A stretch of DNA of 32,809 nucleotides from Eubacteriales bacterium (lineage in GTDB: Bacteria; Bacillota; Clostridia; Lachnospirales; Lachnospiraceae), in the NCBI GenBank assembly GCA_030524135.1, contig JAUNHA010000025.1:1-32809 (forward strand), read 5' to 3'. Positions 7,825 to 16,370 of the stretch are shown piece by piece (position 1 is the stretch's first letter; the number at the start of each line of letters is the position of its first letter). The translations under genes and the position numbers were made by a program. Below the pieces are notes generated by a model. It saw only the letters and a program-made list of their open reading frames with translations, was not told the DNA's origin and did no database searches.

Positions 7825-7862
7825 TGAAAAACCATTCCCTTTTTTATAAGCCTGGTTTTTCA
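7825..7862. promoter_or_regulatory. Perfect 10-bp inverted repeat, candidate operator
   Basis: TGAAAAACCA (7825-7834) and TGGTTTTTCA (7853-7862) are exact reverse complements separated by 18 bp. They cover the -35 region and upstream of the regulator promoter, outside the neighbouring terminator, so they could be an autoregulatory site for the CdaR-like protein. Confidence 0.45.
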
Positions 7863-7883
7863 ATGTAATTTTAGCCTAAAACA

Positions 7884-7925
7884 GAAAAAGAGGCAAGCGG
7901 TTCTTGATTCCGCCTGCCTCTTTCA
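7884..7925 (-). terminator. Rho-independent terminator of ugpC/msmK
   Basis: On the minus strand AGAGGCAGGCGG pairs with CCGCTTGCCTCT around a 9-nt loop, followed by TTTTCTGTTTT. It lies 18 bp after the ATPase stop codon. Confidence 0.85.
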
Positions 7926-7942
7926 TGTTCTTTTTCTGTATT

Positions 7943-9055
7943 TTAATTAAAGATCGCCGCTTCCGTATCCACATCGAATGCATGAAGCTTTGTCGTATCC
8001 ATATACAGCTTTACGCTGTCTCCCGGCTGTACATGTACGGACGGATTAACTCTTGCTGTCCAGGTCGCATTGTCCATATCAAAATAGAGATAGGTCTCCG
8101 CACCGAGCATCTCATATACACGGATCGTCGCCTCAATGCATGCGCCCTGATCCGCACGCGCAACATCGCTCTCATCATGCAGATCCTCCGGACGGATGCC
8201 GAGCGTGATCTTCTTTCCGATATATCCCTTTTCCTTAAGCGCCTTTGCCCTCTCCTCGGAGAGAAGGATCTTCTGTCCGCAGAACGCAAGGCTTACCGCT
8301 CCGCCTTCCTCTGAAACGACCGCATCCACCATGTTCATCTGCGGCGCTCCGATAAAGCCTGCCACAAACTTATTGCACGGGCTGTCATACAGGTTCTTCG
8401 GCGTATCCACCTGCTGAACAACGCCATCCTTCATAACGACGATCCTCGTACCAAGCGTCATCGCCTCGGTCTGGTCATGTGTTACATAGATCATGGTCGT
8501 ACCGAGCTTCTGATGAAGCTTCGAGATCTCAATACGCATCTGGCCTCTGAGCTTTGCATCGAGGTTGGAAAGCGGTTCGTCCATCAGGAAGACCTTCGGA
8601 TTGCGGACGATCGCACGGCCCATCGCAACACGCTGTCTCTGACCGCCTGAAAGCGCCTTCGGCTTTCTGTCAAGAAGCGGCTCCAGATCCAGAATGCGTG
8701 CAGCCTCATGCACCTTCTCATCGATCTCCGCTTTCGGAACCTTGCGGATCTTAAGACCAAACGCCATGTTTTCATATACGGTCATGTGCGGATACAGAGC
8801 ATAGTTCTGGAATACCATCGCGATATCGCGATCCTTCGGCTCTACGTCGTTCACACGCTTGTCATCAATATAAAGGTCTCCCGAGCTGATGTCCTCAAGT
8901 CCCGCGATCATACGAAGCGTCGTTGACTTTCCGCATCCTGACGGTCCTACGAAAATAACAAATTCCTTATCCGCAATATCCAGATTGAAATCCTTTACCG
9001 CTTCAAATCCGTTCGGATACTTTTTGAACACATGCTCTAATCTGACTGTTGACAT
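7943..9055 (-). CDS. ugpC: Sugar ABC transporter ATPase (UgpC/MsmK/MalK type)
   Basis: A 370-residue ATP-binding subunit that energises carbohydrate uptake at the membrane. Seen directly: Walker A GPSGCGKST (37-45), Q-loop FQNYALYPH (Gln83), signature LSGGQ (135-139), Walker B VFLMDEP (155-161), D-loop SNLDA and H-loop His193. After residue 240 the C-terminal regulatory TOBE/OB domain of the MalK class follows (GIRPEDLHDE, about 290-300). Length matches the family. There are no permease or binding-protein genes next to it, so it probably serves transporters encoded elsewhere, as MsmK does in streptococci. The binding site is weak (AAAGGG). It is flanked by terminators on both sides and thus appears to be a single-gene unit. 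Confidence 0.95.
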   Translation of the reverse strand: MSTVRLEHVFKKYPNGFEAVKDFNLDIADKEFVIFVGPSGCGKSTTLRMIAGLEDISSGDLYIDDKRVNDVEPKDRDIAMVFQNYALYPHMTVYENMAFGLKIRKVPKAEIDEKVHEAARILDLEPLLDRKPKALSGGQRQRVAMGRAIVRNPKVFLMDEPLSNLDAKLRGQMRIEISKLHQKLGTTMIYVTHDQTEAMTLGTRIVVMKDGVVQQVDTPKNLYDSPCNKFVAGFIGAPQMNMVDAVVSEEGGAVSLAFCGQKILLSEERAKALKEKGYIGKKITLGIRPEDLHDESDVARADQGACIEATIRVYEMLGAETYLYFDMDNATWTARVNPSVHVQPGDSVKLYMDTTKLHAFDVDTEAAIFN

Positions 9056-9437
9056 AATCTACCCTTTCTCTGTGATCCGCGCTCTCTGCGCTTTCCCGCC
9101 CTCCCGGGCTTTGTGCCGGCTGTACTGCCGTTTCTGCTGCATGCGGCAAAGGAATCTGCCGCTCTGTGCTTACCAGTATAAGGTTCCCCCTTTTAAAAAG
9201 AAACGTCACAAAGCACAAAGTTTCCGCCCTCTTTCCGTCACTTTGTCTTTTTCATACCCGCCGGTCCCGTCCCGCCGTCATTATCACATAAAAAAGCCCC
9301 GTTCCGGATCGGAGAAGGGGCTTTTTATGTGCATTTTCCTATGCATCTGCGGGCGAAACGTCAAAATGACGGTTTCCCCTGATAATTTTTGTCGTTTTCA
9401 ACGATTGCAGTTTTTCAACCTTCACAAATACTGACGA
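9056..9437. other. Intergenic region, ugpC leader and terminator
   Basis: No coding sequence is supported in these 382 bp. The part next to ugpC contains a minus-strand TATACT at 9175-9180 that could be its -10 (no good -35), and a GC-rich leader. The part next to the wall-repeat gene contains its terminator at 9286-9331 and a small CGTCA/TGACG hairpin at about 9359-9374. Confidence 0.6.
9286..9331. terminator. Strong bidirectional terminator
   Basis: CACATAAAAAAGCCCC and GGGGCTTTTTATGTG form a long near-perfect stem around a short GC-rich loop. The A/T arms give a U-tract on either strand. In the minus direction it would end the wall-repeat protein message about 107 bp after its stop codon. 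Confidence 0.85.
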
Positions 9438-10334
9438 TTACGAGATCATAACACCGTTTGCATCAAACAGATGTCCGTCCGGAGAGTAGCCGTTCTGCAC
9501 ACGGGCGCCTGTCGCATCCAGATAATAGGTATGGCCGTCAATCAGCTGATAGCCTGTCAGCATCACGCCGCTCGGATTCAGATAATACCATTTTTCATTG
9601 ACATTGCGCCAGCCCGTTGCCATCTGTCCGTCCGGCAGGCAGAGATACCAGCTGTTGTTCCACCAGACCCATCCGATCTGCATGTAGCCTTCTGCATCAA
9701 AGAAATACCACTTATCCCCGATGTGCTCCCAGGTGTTGGCCGGATAGGAGCCGTTCGCATACTTATACCACCATCCTCTGGTGCCCTGTACCCATCCTGA
9801 ACCCGGATTTTCAGACGGTGTCAGCGCACCGCTGTTCGGAGCCGTCGTACCGTTATTATTTGTCAGAGGCTTTGCGCTTCCAGGGGTGATCGGGACACCG
9901 TTCTGATCATATCCCGGTCCCGGACTATAGGTATATCCCCAGTCATCCGGCACGCCCGGTCCCGAAGTGTCATCCTCATCGATCAGCACTCGCTCCGATT
10001 CCTGGCTCCACGGAGAATAGGTATCATCATAAAAATGTGCGCGCACCTTTATCCGGTAATAGCCTGTCTTCGATACGGAAAACTCATATCCCGTATCATC
10101 CGTCGTGCGTGTCTGCGCCGTACTCCAGTTTCCGTTCTTAAGGCGCTCAAGCACCACGGTATATTTCTTCGCGCTGTCGCTTTCGCCGTTCTCCCAGCCT
10201 GCGCTTCCATCCTCCTGCAGAGATACATTGACAGGCGCTTCCTTTCCGCTGTCAAGCTTATCCGCAAGCGCCGGGAAACTCATAGCAGCCGCAAGCAGCA
10301 TGCCAAGCAGCAGTCCTTTTCCATACTTTTTCAT
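9438..10334 (-). CDS. Secreted protein with wall-binding (choline-binding-like) repeats
   Basis: A 298-residue exported protein. Residues 1-24 are a signal peptide with cleavage after ALA. Residues 32-120 look like a fibronectin type III-like beta domain (VNVSLQEDGS, KYTVVLERLKNGNW, GYYRIKVRAHFYDDTYSPWS). A Gly/Pro/Asn/Ser/Thr linker (121-180) leads to about five repeats of roughly 20 residues (180-298) with the Trp-Tyr pattern of cell-wall-binding repeats: GWWYKYANGSY, DKWYFFDAEGYMQIGW, NSWYLCLPDGQMATGW, EKWYYLNPSGVMLTGY, HTYYLDATGARV. Such repeats bind choline or other wall polymers. It is 56 bp downstream of the S8 protease gene on the same strand, so the two exported proteins are probably co-expressed. 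It has no catalytic domain. Confidence 0.9.
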   Translation of the reverse strand: MKKYGKGLLLGMLLAAAMSFPALADKLDSGKEAPVNVSLQEDGSAGWENGESDSAKKYTVVLERLKNGNWSTAQTRTTDDTGYEFSVSKTGYYRIKVRAHFYDDTYSPWSQESERVLIDEDDTSGPGVPDDWGYTYSPGPGYDQNGVPITPGSAKPLTNNNGTTAPNSGALTPSENPGSGWVQGTRGWWYKYANGSYPANTWEHIGDKWYFFDAEGYMQIGWVWWNNSWYLCLPDGQMATGWRNVNEKWYYLNPSGVMLTGYQLIDGHTYYLDATGARVQNGYSPDGHLFDANGVMIS

Positions 10335-10390
10335 AATTGCCTTCTGTAACCTCCCGATATCTGTTTCTTCATAATAGTTCTGATCTCTGT

Positions 10391-11629
10391 CTATCGCTCA
10401 TACTGCATTGCCGCGTACAGATCCGGCATGCCTCCGCTCTTTACCATTCCGGAAAGCGACTCCAGCTTCTTCACCGTCGAAAGCACGGCTTCCTTTACCT
10501 TCAGCAGCCCAAAGTCCGTCCGGTAGGAATAGATCATCGCACAGACACCTGTCACCATCGGGGCCGCCATGGAGGTTCCGGTCAGGAATTCATAGCCGCC
10601 TCCCGGAGACGTGCTCAACACATAGCTTCCCGGTGCAGCCAGATCCACACTTTCTGCGCCATAATTCGAGCTTCCGTCCAATGTGCCGTCAAACATGAGA
10701 TTGGCCACGGAGATCACATTTTCCGAGGCGTAGCTCGCCGGATAGACCGGATTGGTATCCGTATCATACCCAATGCCGCGCGCATCTCCGTTGCCCGCTG
10801 CCACGACAAAAAGCATCGGGGAATTCGCGATCTGCTGCTCAAGCGCCGGCATATAGCGCGTGCTTCCGATGCTCAGATTGCAGATATCAGCGCCGTTTGC
10901 CTCCGCATAGCGGATCGCCTCAGAAACACTCTGTTCACTGCCCGTGCCTTCACCGCCGAGCGCCTTCAGCACCATGATCTTTACATGCTCATTATCCGTA
11001 AGCCCTGTGATTCCGCCGTTTCCGTAGGCTGCGGCAATCGTTCCCGCCGCATGCGTGCCGTGCAGGGCTTCTCTGCCCACCGTATCCGCGAGCGGCTGAT
11101 GTCCGTAAAAATCATAGCCGTGCACATCGTCGGTATAGCCGTTCCCGTCATTGTCAATGCCATCGCCCGGGATCTCATCTTCATTGGTCCACAGTGCGTT
11201 TGCAAGCTCCGGGTGCGTCATGTCGATCTCCGTATCGATGATCGCCACGACCACATCCCTTCTTTCTCCCGTATCGTTCCTGTACAGTTCAAACGCGGAG
11301 CGTACGTTCATATCAATGCCTTCAACCGAACGGATCACCCGGCTCTCGAAGTCCCCCGGCTCAAGGCTGCGGGGCGGAATTCCCAGACCCTTCGAACGGT
11401 ACCAGTCAAGGTATCCCTGATAAATCTCATAAAAGCTCTCTCTCCGGAGATCCGCCGTATTCAGGCTCAGCCCGCCGTTGTTCTGAAATCCCCACTGATA
11501 TACGGAATAGGGATCAGACGGCGCAATATTATTAAGACCCGGGCCAATGCCCGGCAGCGCATATCCGGCCAATACATTGCTCGCAGACAGGACCGCGCTC
11601 ATGAAAATCGCAAACAGTTTTTTCTTCAT
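10391..11629 (-). CDS. Secreted subtilisin-like serine protease (S8)
   Basis: A 412-residue S8 peptidase with a signal peptide (residues 1 to about 21) and a short pro-region to about 120. The catalytic triad is intact: Asp132 (AIIDTEID), His190 (HGTHAAGT) and Ser353 (GTSMAAPMVTG), with oxyanion Asn280 (VAAGN). The Asp motif reads DTE where most subtilases have DTG or DSG. An Asp/Asn-rich DGIDNDGNGYTDD segment (156-168) looks like a calcium site, as in many subtilases. No classical ribosome binding site precedes the start (the leader is A/T-rich), while TACAAT at 11658-11663 could be a close -10, giving a very short leader. Downstream lies the wall-repeat protein gene, suggesting a shared surface function. 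Confidence 0.92.
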   Translation of the reverse strand: MKKKLFAIFMSAVLSASNVLAGYALPGIGPGLNNIAPSDPYSVYQWGFQNNGGLSLNTADLRRESFYEIYQGYLDWYRSKGLGIPPRSLEPGDFESRVIRSVEGIDMNVRSAFELYRNDTGERRDVVVAIIDTEIDMTHPELANALWTNEDEIPGDGIDNDGNGYTDDVHGYDFYGHQPLADTVGREALHGTHAAGTIAAAYGNGGITGLTDNEHVKIMVLKALGGEGTGSEQSVSEAIRYAEANGADICNLSIGSTRYMPALEQQIANSPMLFVVAAGNGDARGIGYDTDTNPVYPASYASENVISVANLMFDGTLDGSSNYGAESVDLAAPGSYVLSTSPGGGYEFLTGTSMAAPMVTGVCAMIYSYRTDFGLLKVKEAVLSTVKKLESLSGMVKSGGMPDLYAAMQYER

Positions 11630-11657
11630 ATTCTATTATTTATCATGCAAGTCAGAA

Positions 11658-11685
11658 ATTGTATAGTCACTTTTGAAATCTGAAA
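11658..11685 (-). promoter_or_regulatory. Candidate promoter of the S8 protease operon
   Basis: Minus-strand TTTCAG (11685-11680), 16-bp spacer, TACAAT (11663-11658). Transcription would begin about 20-25 nt before the start codon, leaving a short leader with no Shine-Dalgarno sequence. Confidence 0.35.
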
Positions 11686-11713
11686 GAAAATCGTAAATCT
11701 GTTTTCGTTCTGT

Positions 11714-11977
11714 TTATTCGTTCTCATCCGTCCCGTCTGACGACGCCTTTTCATCCCGCTTCTGCTGCTCTTTCTTTTCCTTGTCGAGCTGCCACATGCG
11801 GTATCCGCCGCTCACCGCAAAGAACAGACCCACAAGCGCAAAGAGCACCGCAAACGCGAGCTGCACGCCTGTCAGCGCCGTCTCACTTTTGAACAGCGTA
11901 TAAGCGAGATAGATGAGATAGCACCCGCCGAGCATCCATATCGTATAAGAGAAGGTCCTTCTTCTGTTTTCCTGCAT
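11714..11977 (-). CDS. Small two-TM membrane protein
   Basis: An 87-residue protein with two hydrophobic segments (about residues 11-28, YTIWMLGGCYLIYLAYTLF, and 36-57, VQLAFAVLFALVGLFFAVSG) followed by a charged cytoplasmic-type tail (LDKEKKEQQKRDEKASSDG). The start at 11977 is chosen because AGGAGG lies 6 nt upstream; in-frame ATGs at 12028 (GGGAG upstream) and 12085 would lengthen it and cannot be excluded. Family not recognised. It is divergent from the CarD-like gene, and upstream of the S8 protease gene on the same strand, with no clear terminator between them. Confidence 0.65.
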   Translation of the reverse strand: MQENRRRTFSYTIWMLGGCYLIYLAYTLFKSETALTGVQLAFAVLFALVGLFFAVSGGYRMWQLDKEKKEQQKRDEKASSDGTDENE

Positions 11978-12133
11978 ATTCTGCCTCCTGTCCGTCTCCG
12001 TTTCCCGGAGACTGTAAGCCCGCCGCATATTTTCTCCCTTCCGGAAAGAAATGAAATACACATCATAACACCAATTTGCGGGCATATATCCACATTCTAA
12101 CGTTTCGACCGGAATCTGTAAAGTATTTTTCCC

Positions 12134-12162
12134 TTACATGCCGGAGCAAAACGTGATAAAAT
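12134..12162 (+). promoter_or_regulatory. Candidate promoter of the CarD-like gene
   Basis: TTACAT (12134-12139), exactly 17 bp, TAAAAT (12157-12162), 55 nt before the start codon. The -35 is a poor match to consensus, the -10 is fair. Confidence 0.4.
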
Positions 12163-12217
12163 AGATACAGAACGATTTTATGTCAACTGTTATTTCAATA
12201 TGGAATGGAGGTGTTTC

Positions 12218-12748
12218 ATGTATCAGATCGGGGATCTCATCATCTACAACAATTCCGGTGTCTGCAGGGTGCTGGATATTACGACGCCGGAGGAATGCGC
12301 ATCGCTTTCCGGTATGTCTGCCGGCAGGAAGTATTACATCCTTGAGCCACTCTATAAAAAAGGTACCGTCTATGCCCCGGCTGATCCGCCAAAGGCATTT
12401 ATGCGTCCGGTCATCAGCAAGGAAGAAGCTGAGAAGCTGATTTCCCTCATCCCGGCGTTCCGGAAGGAAGCATATTATGCGCGCAACCTTCAGACCCTCA
12501 GGGACCACTACCGGATATCCGTCAATTCTCACAGCTGTGAGCAGCTGATCGGGCTTACAAGCTCCATTTATGAGAAGCGGGAATCTGCAGCCGCGCTGGG
12601 CAGAAAGCTCGGTCAGGTCGATCAGAAATACATGCAGCAGGCGGAAGAGCAGCTCTTCGGAGAGCTTGCCGCAGCGCTCGGCATTCCGGTTGCGGATGTA
12701 CCCGATTACATTGCAGAGCATATCGAAGAAGAGGCAGCCGTCTCTTAA
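12218..12748 (+). CDS. CarD/CdnL-like transcription regulator
   Basis: A 176-residue protein whose N-terminus (MYQIGDLIIYNNSGVCRVLD, then YYILEPLYKKGTVYAPAD) is the RNA polymerase-interacting CarD_CdnL_TRCF domain. The rest is helical (about 75-170), as in CarD proteins, where the C-terminal domain contacts promoter DNA and stabilises open complexes. The start at 12218 is supported by GGAGG 6 nt upstream; a non-ATG extension is not needed. Firmicute CarD-like proteins are often linked to rRNA and growth-rate control, but the target here is unknown. It is convergent with tuf and ends at a hairpin terminator. It is the only plus-strand gene in the first 25 kb. Confidence 0.88.
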   Translation: MYQIGDLIIYNNSGVCRVLDITTPEECASLSGMSAGRKYYILEPLYKKGTVYAPADPPKAFMRPVISKEEAEKLISLIPAFRKEAYYARNLQTLRDHYRISVNSHSCEQLIGLTSSIYEKRESAAALGRKLGQVDQKYMQQAEEQLFGELAAALGIPVADVPDYIAEHIEEEAAVS

Positions 12749-12755
12749 GATAAAA

Positions 12756-12831
12756 GCATGCCCTGTATCCAGAAATTCCGCCCTGTTCTCCAGGAACAGG
12801 GTCTTTCTTTGTTTCTGAGAGCAGGGCATGC
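12756..12831 (+). terminator. Terminator nested in a longer inverted repeat
   Basis: CCCTGTTC (12781-12788) and GAACAGGG (12794-12801) form a stem followed by TCTTTCTTTGTTT, a good plus-strand terminator for the CarD-like gene. It is enclosed by a second perfect 10-bp pair, GCATGCCCTG (12756-12765) and CAGGGCATGC (12822-12831). Confidence 0.8.
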
Positions 12832-12842
12832 GACAAGGCACG

Positions 12843-12876
12843 AAAAAACCCGGAAGCTTTCGCTCCCGGGTCTTTT
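12843..12876. terminator. tuf: Terminator of tuf, probably bidirectional
   Basis: ACCCGGAAGC and GCTCCCGGGT pair around a TTTC loop. On the minus strand the stem is followed by TTTTTT, ending tuf 16 bp after its stop; on the plus strand it is followed by CTTTTATTT. Confidence 0.85.
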
Positions 12877-12891
12877 ATTTACCGTATAAAA

Positions 12892-14085
12892 TTACTCAAT
12901 GATATCAGTAACTCTTCCGGAACCTACGGTTCTGCCGCCCTCACGGATAGCGAAACGAAGTCCCTTCTCCATAGCTACCGGATGGATCAGATCAACTTCC
13001 ATCTCTACGTTGTCGCCAGGCATGCACATCTCTGTACCAGCCGGAAGCTCGCAGACACCGGTAACGTCGGTCGTTCTGAAATAGAACTGCGGTCTGTAGT
13101 TGTTGAAGAACGGAGTGTGACGACCACCCTCGTCCTTGGTCAGTACGTATACCTGAGCCTTGAACTTCTTGTGGCAGGTAACGCTGCCCGGCTTGCAGAG
13201 AACCTGACCTCTTTCGATGTCGGTTCTGTTGATACCACGAAGCAGAGCACCGATGTTATCACCAGCCTGAGCCTCGTCAAGAAGCTTACGGAACATCTCG
13301 ATACCGGTAACAACGGTCTTTCTGGTCTCTTCCTTGATACCAACGATCTCAACTTCGTCGTTGAGGTGAAGAACGCCACGCTCTACACGGCCGGTAGCAA
13401 CGGTACCACGACCGGTAATGGTGAATACGTCCTCGACCGGCATAAGGAACGGCTTGTCAGTCTCACGAACCGGATCCGGGATGTAGCTGTCAACAGCATC
13501 CATGAGCTCCATAACCTTGTCGCCCCACGGTCCCATCGGATCCTCAAGAGCCTTAAGAGCAGAGCCCTGGATAACCGGAATGTCATCGCCCGGGAACTCA
13601 TACTCGTTAAGGAGCTCTCTGATCTCCATCTCTACGAGCTCAAGAAGCTCCGGATCGTCAACCATGTCGCACTTGTTCATGAATACAACGATGTACGGAA
13701 CGCCTACCTGACGGGAAAGCAGGATGTGCTCTCTGGTCTGCGCCATAACACCGTCAGTAGCTGCTACTACAAGGATAGCACCGTCCATCTGCGCAGCGCC
13801 GGTGATCATGTTCTTTACATAGTCAGCGTGGCCCGGGCAGTCAACGTGTGCATAGTGTCTCTTCTCGGTCTGATACTCAACGTGTGCGGTAGAGATGGTG
13901 ATACCACGCTCTCTCTCCTCCGGAGCCTTATCGATGTTCTCGAAATCAGTTGCGTTGTTGCCTGCAACACGTGCAGCAAGAACCTTGGTGATTGCTGCAG
14001 TCAGAGTGGTTTTACCGTGGTCAACGTGGCCAATGGTACCGATGTTGCAATGCGGTTTTGTTCTGTTAAAATGCTCTTTTGCCAT
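12892..14085 (-). CDS. tuf: Elongation factor Tu
   Basis: A 397-residue GTPase that carries aminoacyl-tRNA to the ribosome. G1 GHVDHGKT (19-26), switch [17 protein letters not shown], and G4 NKCDMVDD are intact, followed by the two beta-barrel domains to the conserved end ([13 protein letters not shown]). Length equals the bacterial norm. The start has an ideal AAGGAGG. It is the last gene of the block, after fusA, but the 144-bp gap holds its own consensus promoter (TTGAAA-17-TATAAT), so it can be expressed separately from the str operon. A strong terminator follows. Confidence 0.99.
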   Translation of the reverse strand: MAKEHFNRTKPHCNIGTIGHVDHGKTTLTAAITKVLAARVAGNNATDFENIDKAPEERERGITISTAHVEYQTEKRHYAHVDCPGHADYVKNMITGAAQMDGAILVVAATDGVMAQTREHILLSRQVGVPYIVVFMNKCDMVDDPELLELVEMEIRELLNEYEFPGDDIPVIQGSALKALEDPMGPWGDKVMELMDAVDSYIPDPVRETDKPFLMPVEDVFTITGRGTVATGRVERGVLHLNDEVEIVGIKEETRKTVVTGIEMFRKLLDEAQAGDNIGALLRGINRTDIERGQVLCKPGSVTCHKKFKAQVYVLTKDEGGRHTPFFNNYRPQFYFRTTDVTGVCELPAGTEMCMPGDNVEMEVDLIHPVAMEKGLRFAIREGGRTVGSGRVTDIIE

Positions 14086-14122
14086 TATAGCTTCCTCCTT
14101 AAATCAAATCCCTTAATAAGAT

Positions 14123-14151
14123 TGAATAGATTCAGTTTTACATCAGGTCAA
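14123..14151 (-). promoter_or_regulatory. tuf: Second candidate tuf promoter
   Basis: Minus-strand TTGACC (14151-14146), 17 bp, TATTCA (14128-14123), downstream of the main tuf promoter. The -10 is imperfect, so it is only a candidate tandem promoter. Confidence 0.35.
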
Positions 14152-14159
14152 CTTTTTTC

Positions 14160-14188
14160 ATTATATGATAAAAGTCCCCTTTTTTCAA
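14160..14188 (-). promoter_or_regulatory. tuf: Main tuf promoter
   Basis: Minus-strand TTGAAA (14188-14183), exactly 17 bp, perfect TATAAT (14165-14160). It would start transcription near 14153 and give a leader of about 68 nt. Confidence 0.8.
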
Positions 14189-14190
14189 GT

Positions 14191-14219
14191 GCTTTCGAAA
14201 GGCTTAGAAGCTTTCGAAA
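14191..14219. repeat. Two copies of GCTTTCGAAA upstream of tuf promoter
   Basis: Identical 10-mers at 14191-14200 and 14210-14219, 19 bp apart, each containing the palindrome TTTCGAAA. They lie immediately upstream of the tuf -35 and downstream of the fusA stop codon, a position suiting an activator or repressor site. Confidence 0.55.
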
Positions 14220-14229
14220 CGCTTAATGC

Positions 14230-16350
14230 TTATTTGCCCTTCTTATCGTTCAGGACCTTTTCCTGGACATTCTTCGGAACCTGCTCGTAATGATCGAAGA
14301 ACATGGAGTAGTTTCCGCGTCCCTGGGTCTTGGAACGAAGGTCTGTGGAATATCCGAACATCTCAGCAAGCGGTACATAAGCCTTTACAAGCTTTCCGCC
14401 TCCGACGTCGTCCATACCCTCGATACGTCCGCGGCGGGAGTTTACATCTCCGATAACGTCGCCCATGTATTCCTCAGGCATGGTAACCTCTACCTTCATG
14501 ATCGGCTCAAGAAGTACCGGAGTACCCTTCTGCATTGCATTCTTCAGCGCCATGGATCCTGCGATGTGGAATGCCATCTCGGAAGAGTCGACCTCATGGT
14601 AGGAACCGTCGTAAACGTTTGCATGGATACCGAGTACCGGGAAGCCGCCGAGAATACCGGACTTCATAGCCTCCTGGATACCTTCGTCGATCGCCGGGAT
14701 GTACTCCTTCGGAATAGAACCGCCGACAACCGTGGACTCGAACTTGTAGATCTCCTCGCCGTTTGCATCCATCGGCTCGAACTTAACCTTACAGTGTCCG
14801 TACTGTCCCTTACCGCCTGACTGCTTGATGTACTTTGACTCAATGTCAACCGGCTTTGTGATGGTCTCCTTATATGCAACCTGCGGTGCGCCTACGTTCG
14901 CCTCTACGTTGAACTCACGCAGCAGTCTGTCTACGATGATCTCCAGGTGCAGCTCGCCCATACCGGAAATGATGGTCTGGCCGGTCTCCTGGTCGGTCTT
15001 TGCGCGGAAGGTCGGATCTTCTTCTGCAAGCTTTGCAAGCGCCTCGCCCATCTTACCCTGGGAAGCCTTGGTCTTAGGCTCGATCGCAACGTCGATAACC
15101 GGCTCTGGGAACTCCATGGACTCAAGGATTACCGGGTGCTGGTCATCACAGATCGTATCACCGGTCGTGGTGAACTTAAAGCCAACTGCTGCAGCGATAT
15201 CTCCGGAGTAGCACTTGTCGAGCTCGTGACGCTTATTTGCGTGCATCTGCAGGATACGTCCTACTCTTTCCTTCTTATTCTTTGTCGCGTTCAGCACATA
15301 GGAACCGGAATTAACGGTACCGGAGTAAACGCGGAAGTAAGCAAGCTTACCTACAAACGGGTCCGTCATGATCTTGAACGCAAGCGCCGAGAACGGCTCT
15401 TCGTCTGAAGAATGACGAACAACGGTATTGCCCTCTTCATCCACACCTTCGATCGGTGGAATGTCAAGCGGTGACGGCATAAAGTCGATGATCGCATCAA
15501 GCAGCTTCTGTACGCCCTTGTTTCTGTATGCGGAACCGCAGCATACCGGAACAGCCGTGCATTCGCAGCAGCCCTTGCGGAGTGCCTTCTTGAGATCCTC
15601 GATCTCCGGCTCCTGTCCGTCCAGATACATCATCATCAGATCATCATCCAGCTCGCAGATCTTCTCTACAAGCTCGGTATGATAAAGCTCTGCATCATCC
15701 TTCATATCCTCCGGAAGCTCATCGCTGACCGTGATATTGTCGCCCTTGTCATCATTATAGATGTAGGCCTTCATCTCGAACAGGTCGATAATTCCCTGGA
15801 AGCTGTCCTCCTTACCGATCGGAAGCTGGGTGATGATCGCATTCTTTCCGAGACGGTCACGGATCTGGTCTACAGCGCCGTAGAAGTTTGCACCGAGGAT
15901 GTCCATCTTGTTGATGAATGCCATACGCGGTACATTGTAGGTGTCTGCCTGACGCCATACGTTCTCGGACTGAGGCTCAACGCCGCCCTTTGCACAGAAT
16001 ACGCCGACTGCACCGTCAAGCACGCGCAGAGAACGCTCAACCTCTACCGTGAAGTCAACGTGGCCCGGGGTATCAATGATGTTGATACGGTGCTCAAGCT
16101 GGGTTGAATCCGGCTTGGCGAACTTATGTCTGGTCCAGTGGCAGGTCGTAGCCGCGGAGGTAATGGTGATGCCTCGCTCCTGCTCCTGCTCCATCCAGTC
16201 CATAGTCGCGGTACCCTCATGGGTATCGCCGATTTTATAGTTTACACCCGTATAATACAGGATACGCTCCGTCAACGTGGTCTTACCAGCATCGATGTGC
16301 GCCATAATACCGATATTACGAGTTCTCTCTAATGGATACTCTCTTCCCAT
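14230..16350 (-). CDS. fusA: Elongation factor G
   Basis: A 706-residue translocase GTPase. G1 AHIDAGKT (17-24), switch region [26 protein letters not shown] and NKMD are intact; domain II-V follow, with the conserved C-terminal part [17 protein letters not shown]. Length and sequence are typical of the canonical ribosomal EF-G rather than the EF-G2 or tetracycline-protection paralogues. The ATG is preceded by AAGGAGG. It starts 20 bp after the end of rpsG in the str operon order rpsL-rpsG-fusA. Confidence 0.99.
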   Translation of the reverse strand: MGREYPLERTRNIGIMAHIDAGKTTLTERILYYTGVNYKIGDTHEGTATMDWMEQEQERGITITSAATTCHWTRHKFAKPDSTQLEHRINIIDTPGHVDFTVEVERSLRVLDGAVGVFCAKGGVEPQSENVWRQADTYNVPRMAFINKMDILGANFYGAVDQIRDRLGKNAIITQLPIGKEDSFQGIIDLFEMKAYIYNDDKGDNITVSDELPEDMKDDAELYHTELVEKICELDDDLMMMYLDGQEPEIEDLKKALRKGCCECTAVPVCCGSAYRNKGVQKLLDAIIDFMPSPLDIPPIEGVDEEGNTVVRHSSDEEPFSALAFKIMTDPFVGKLAYFRVYSGTVNSGSYVLNATKNKKERVGRILQMHANKRHELDKCYSGDIAAAVGFKFTTTGDTICDDQHPVILESMEFPEPVIDVAIEPKTKASQGKMGEALAKLAEEDPTFRAKTDQETGQTIISGMGELHLEIIVDRLLREFNVEANVGAPQVAYKETITKPVDIESKYIKQSGGKGQYGHCKVKFEPMDANGEEIYKFESTVVGGSIPKEYIPAIDEGIQEAMKSGILGGFPVLGIHANVYDGSYHEVDSSEMAFHIAGSMALKNAMQKGTPVLLEPIMKVEVTMPEEYMGDVIGDVNSRRGRIEGMDDVGGGKLVKAYVPLAEMFGYSTDLRSKTQGRGNYSMFFDHYEQVPKNVQEKVLNDKKGK

Positions 16351-16370
16351 TTTATCCTCCTTGAGGCCCG

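Noticed and set aside
12134-12841. A 235-codon open frame on the minus strand over the CarD-like gene
   Set aside because: The plus-strand frame has a clear CarD domain, GGAGG and terminator; the antisense frame has none.
12982-14226. A 414-codon open frame on the plus strand over tuf
   Set aside because: It is antisense to tuf and reflects the codon bias of a highly expressed gene.
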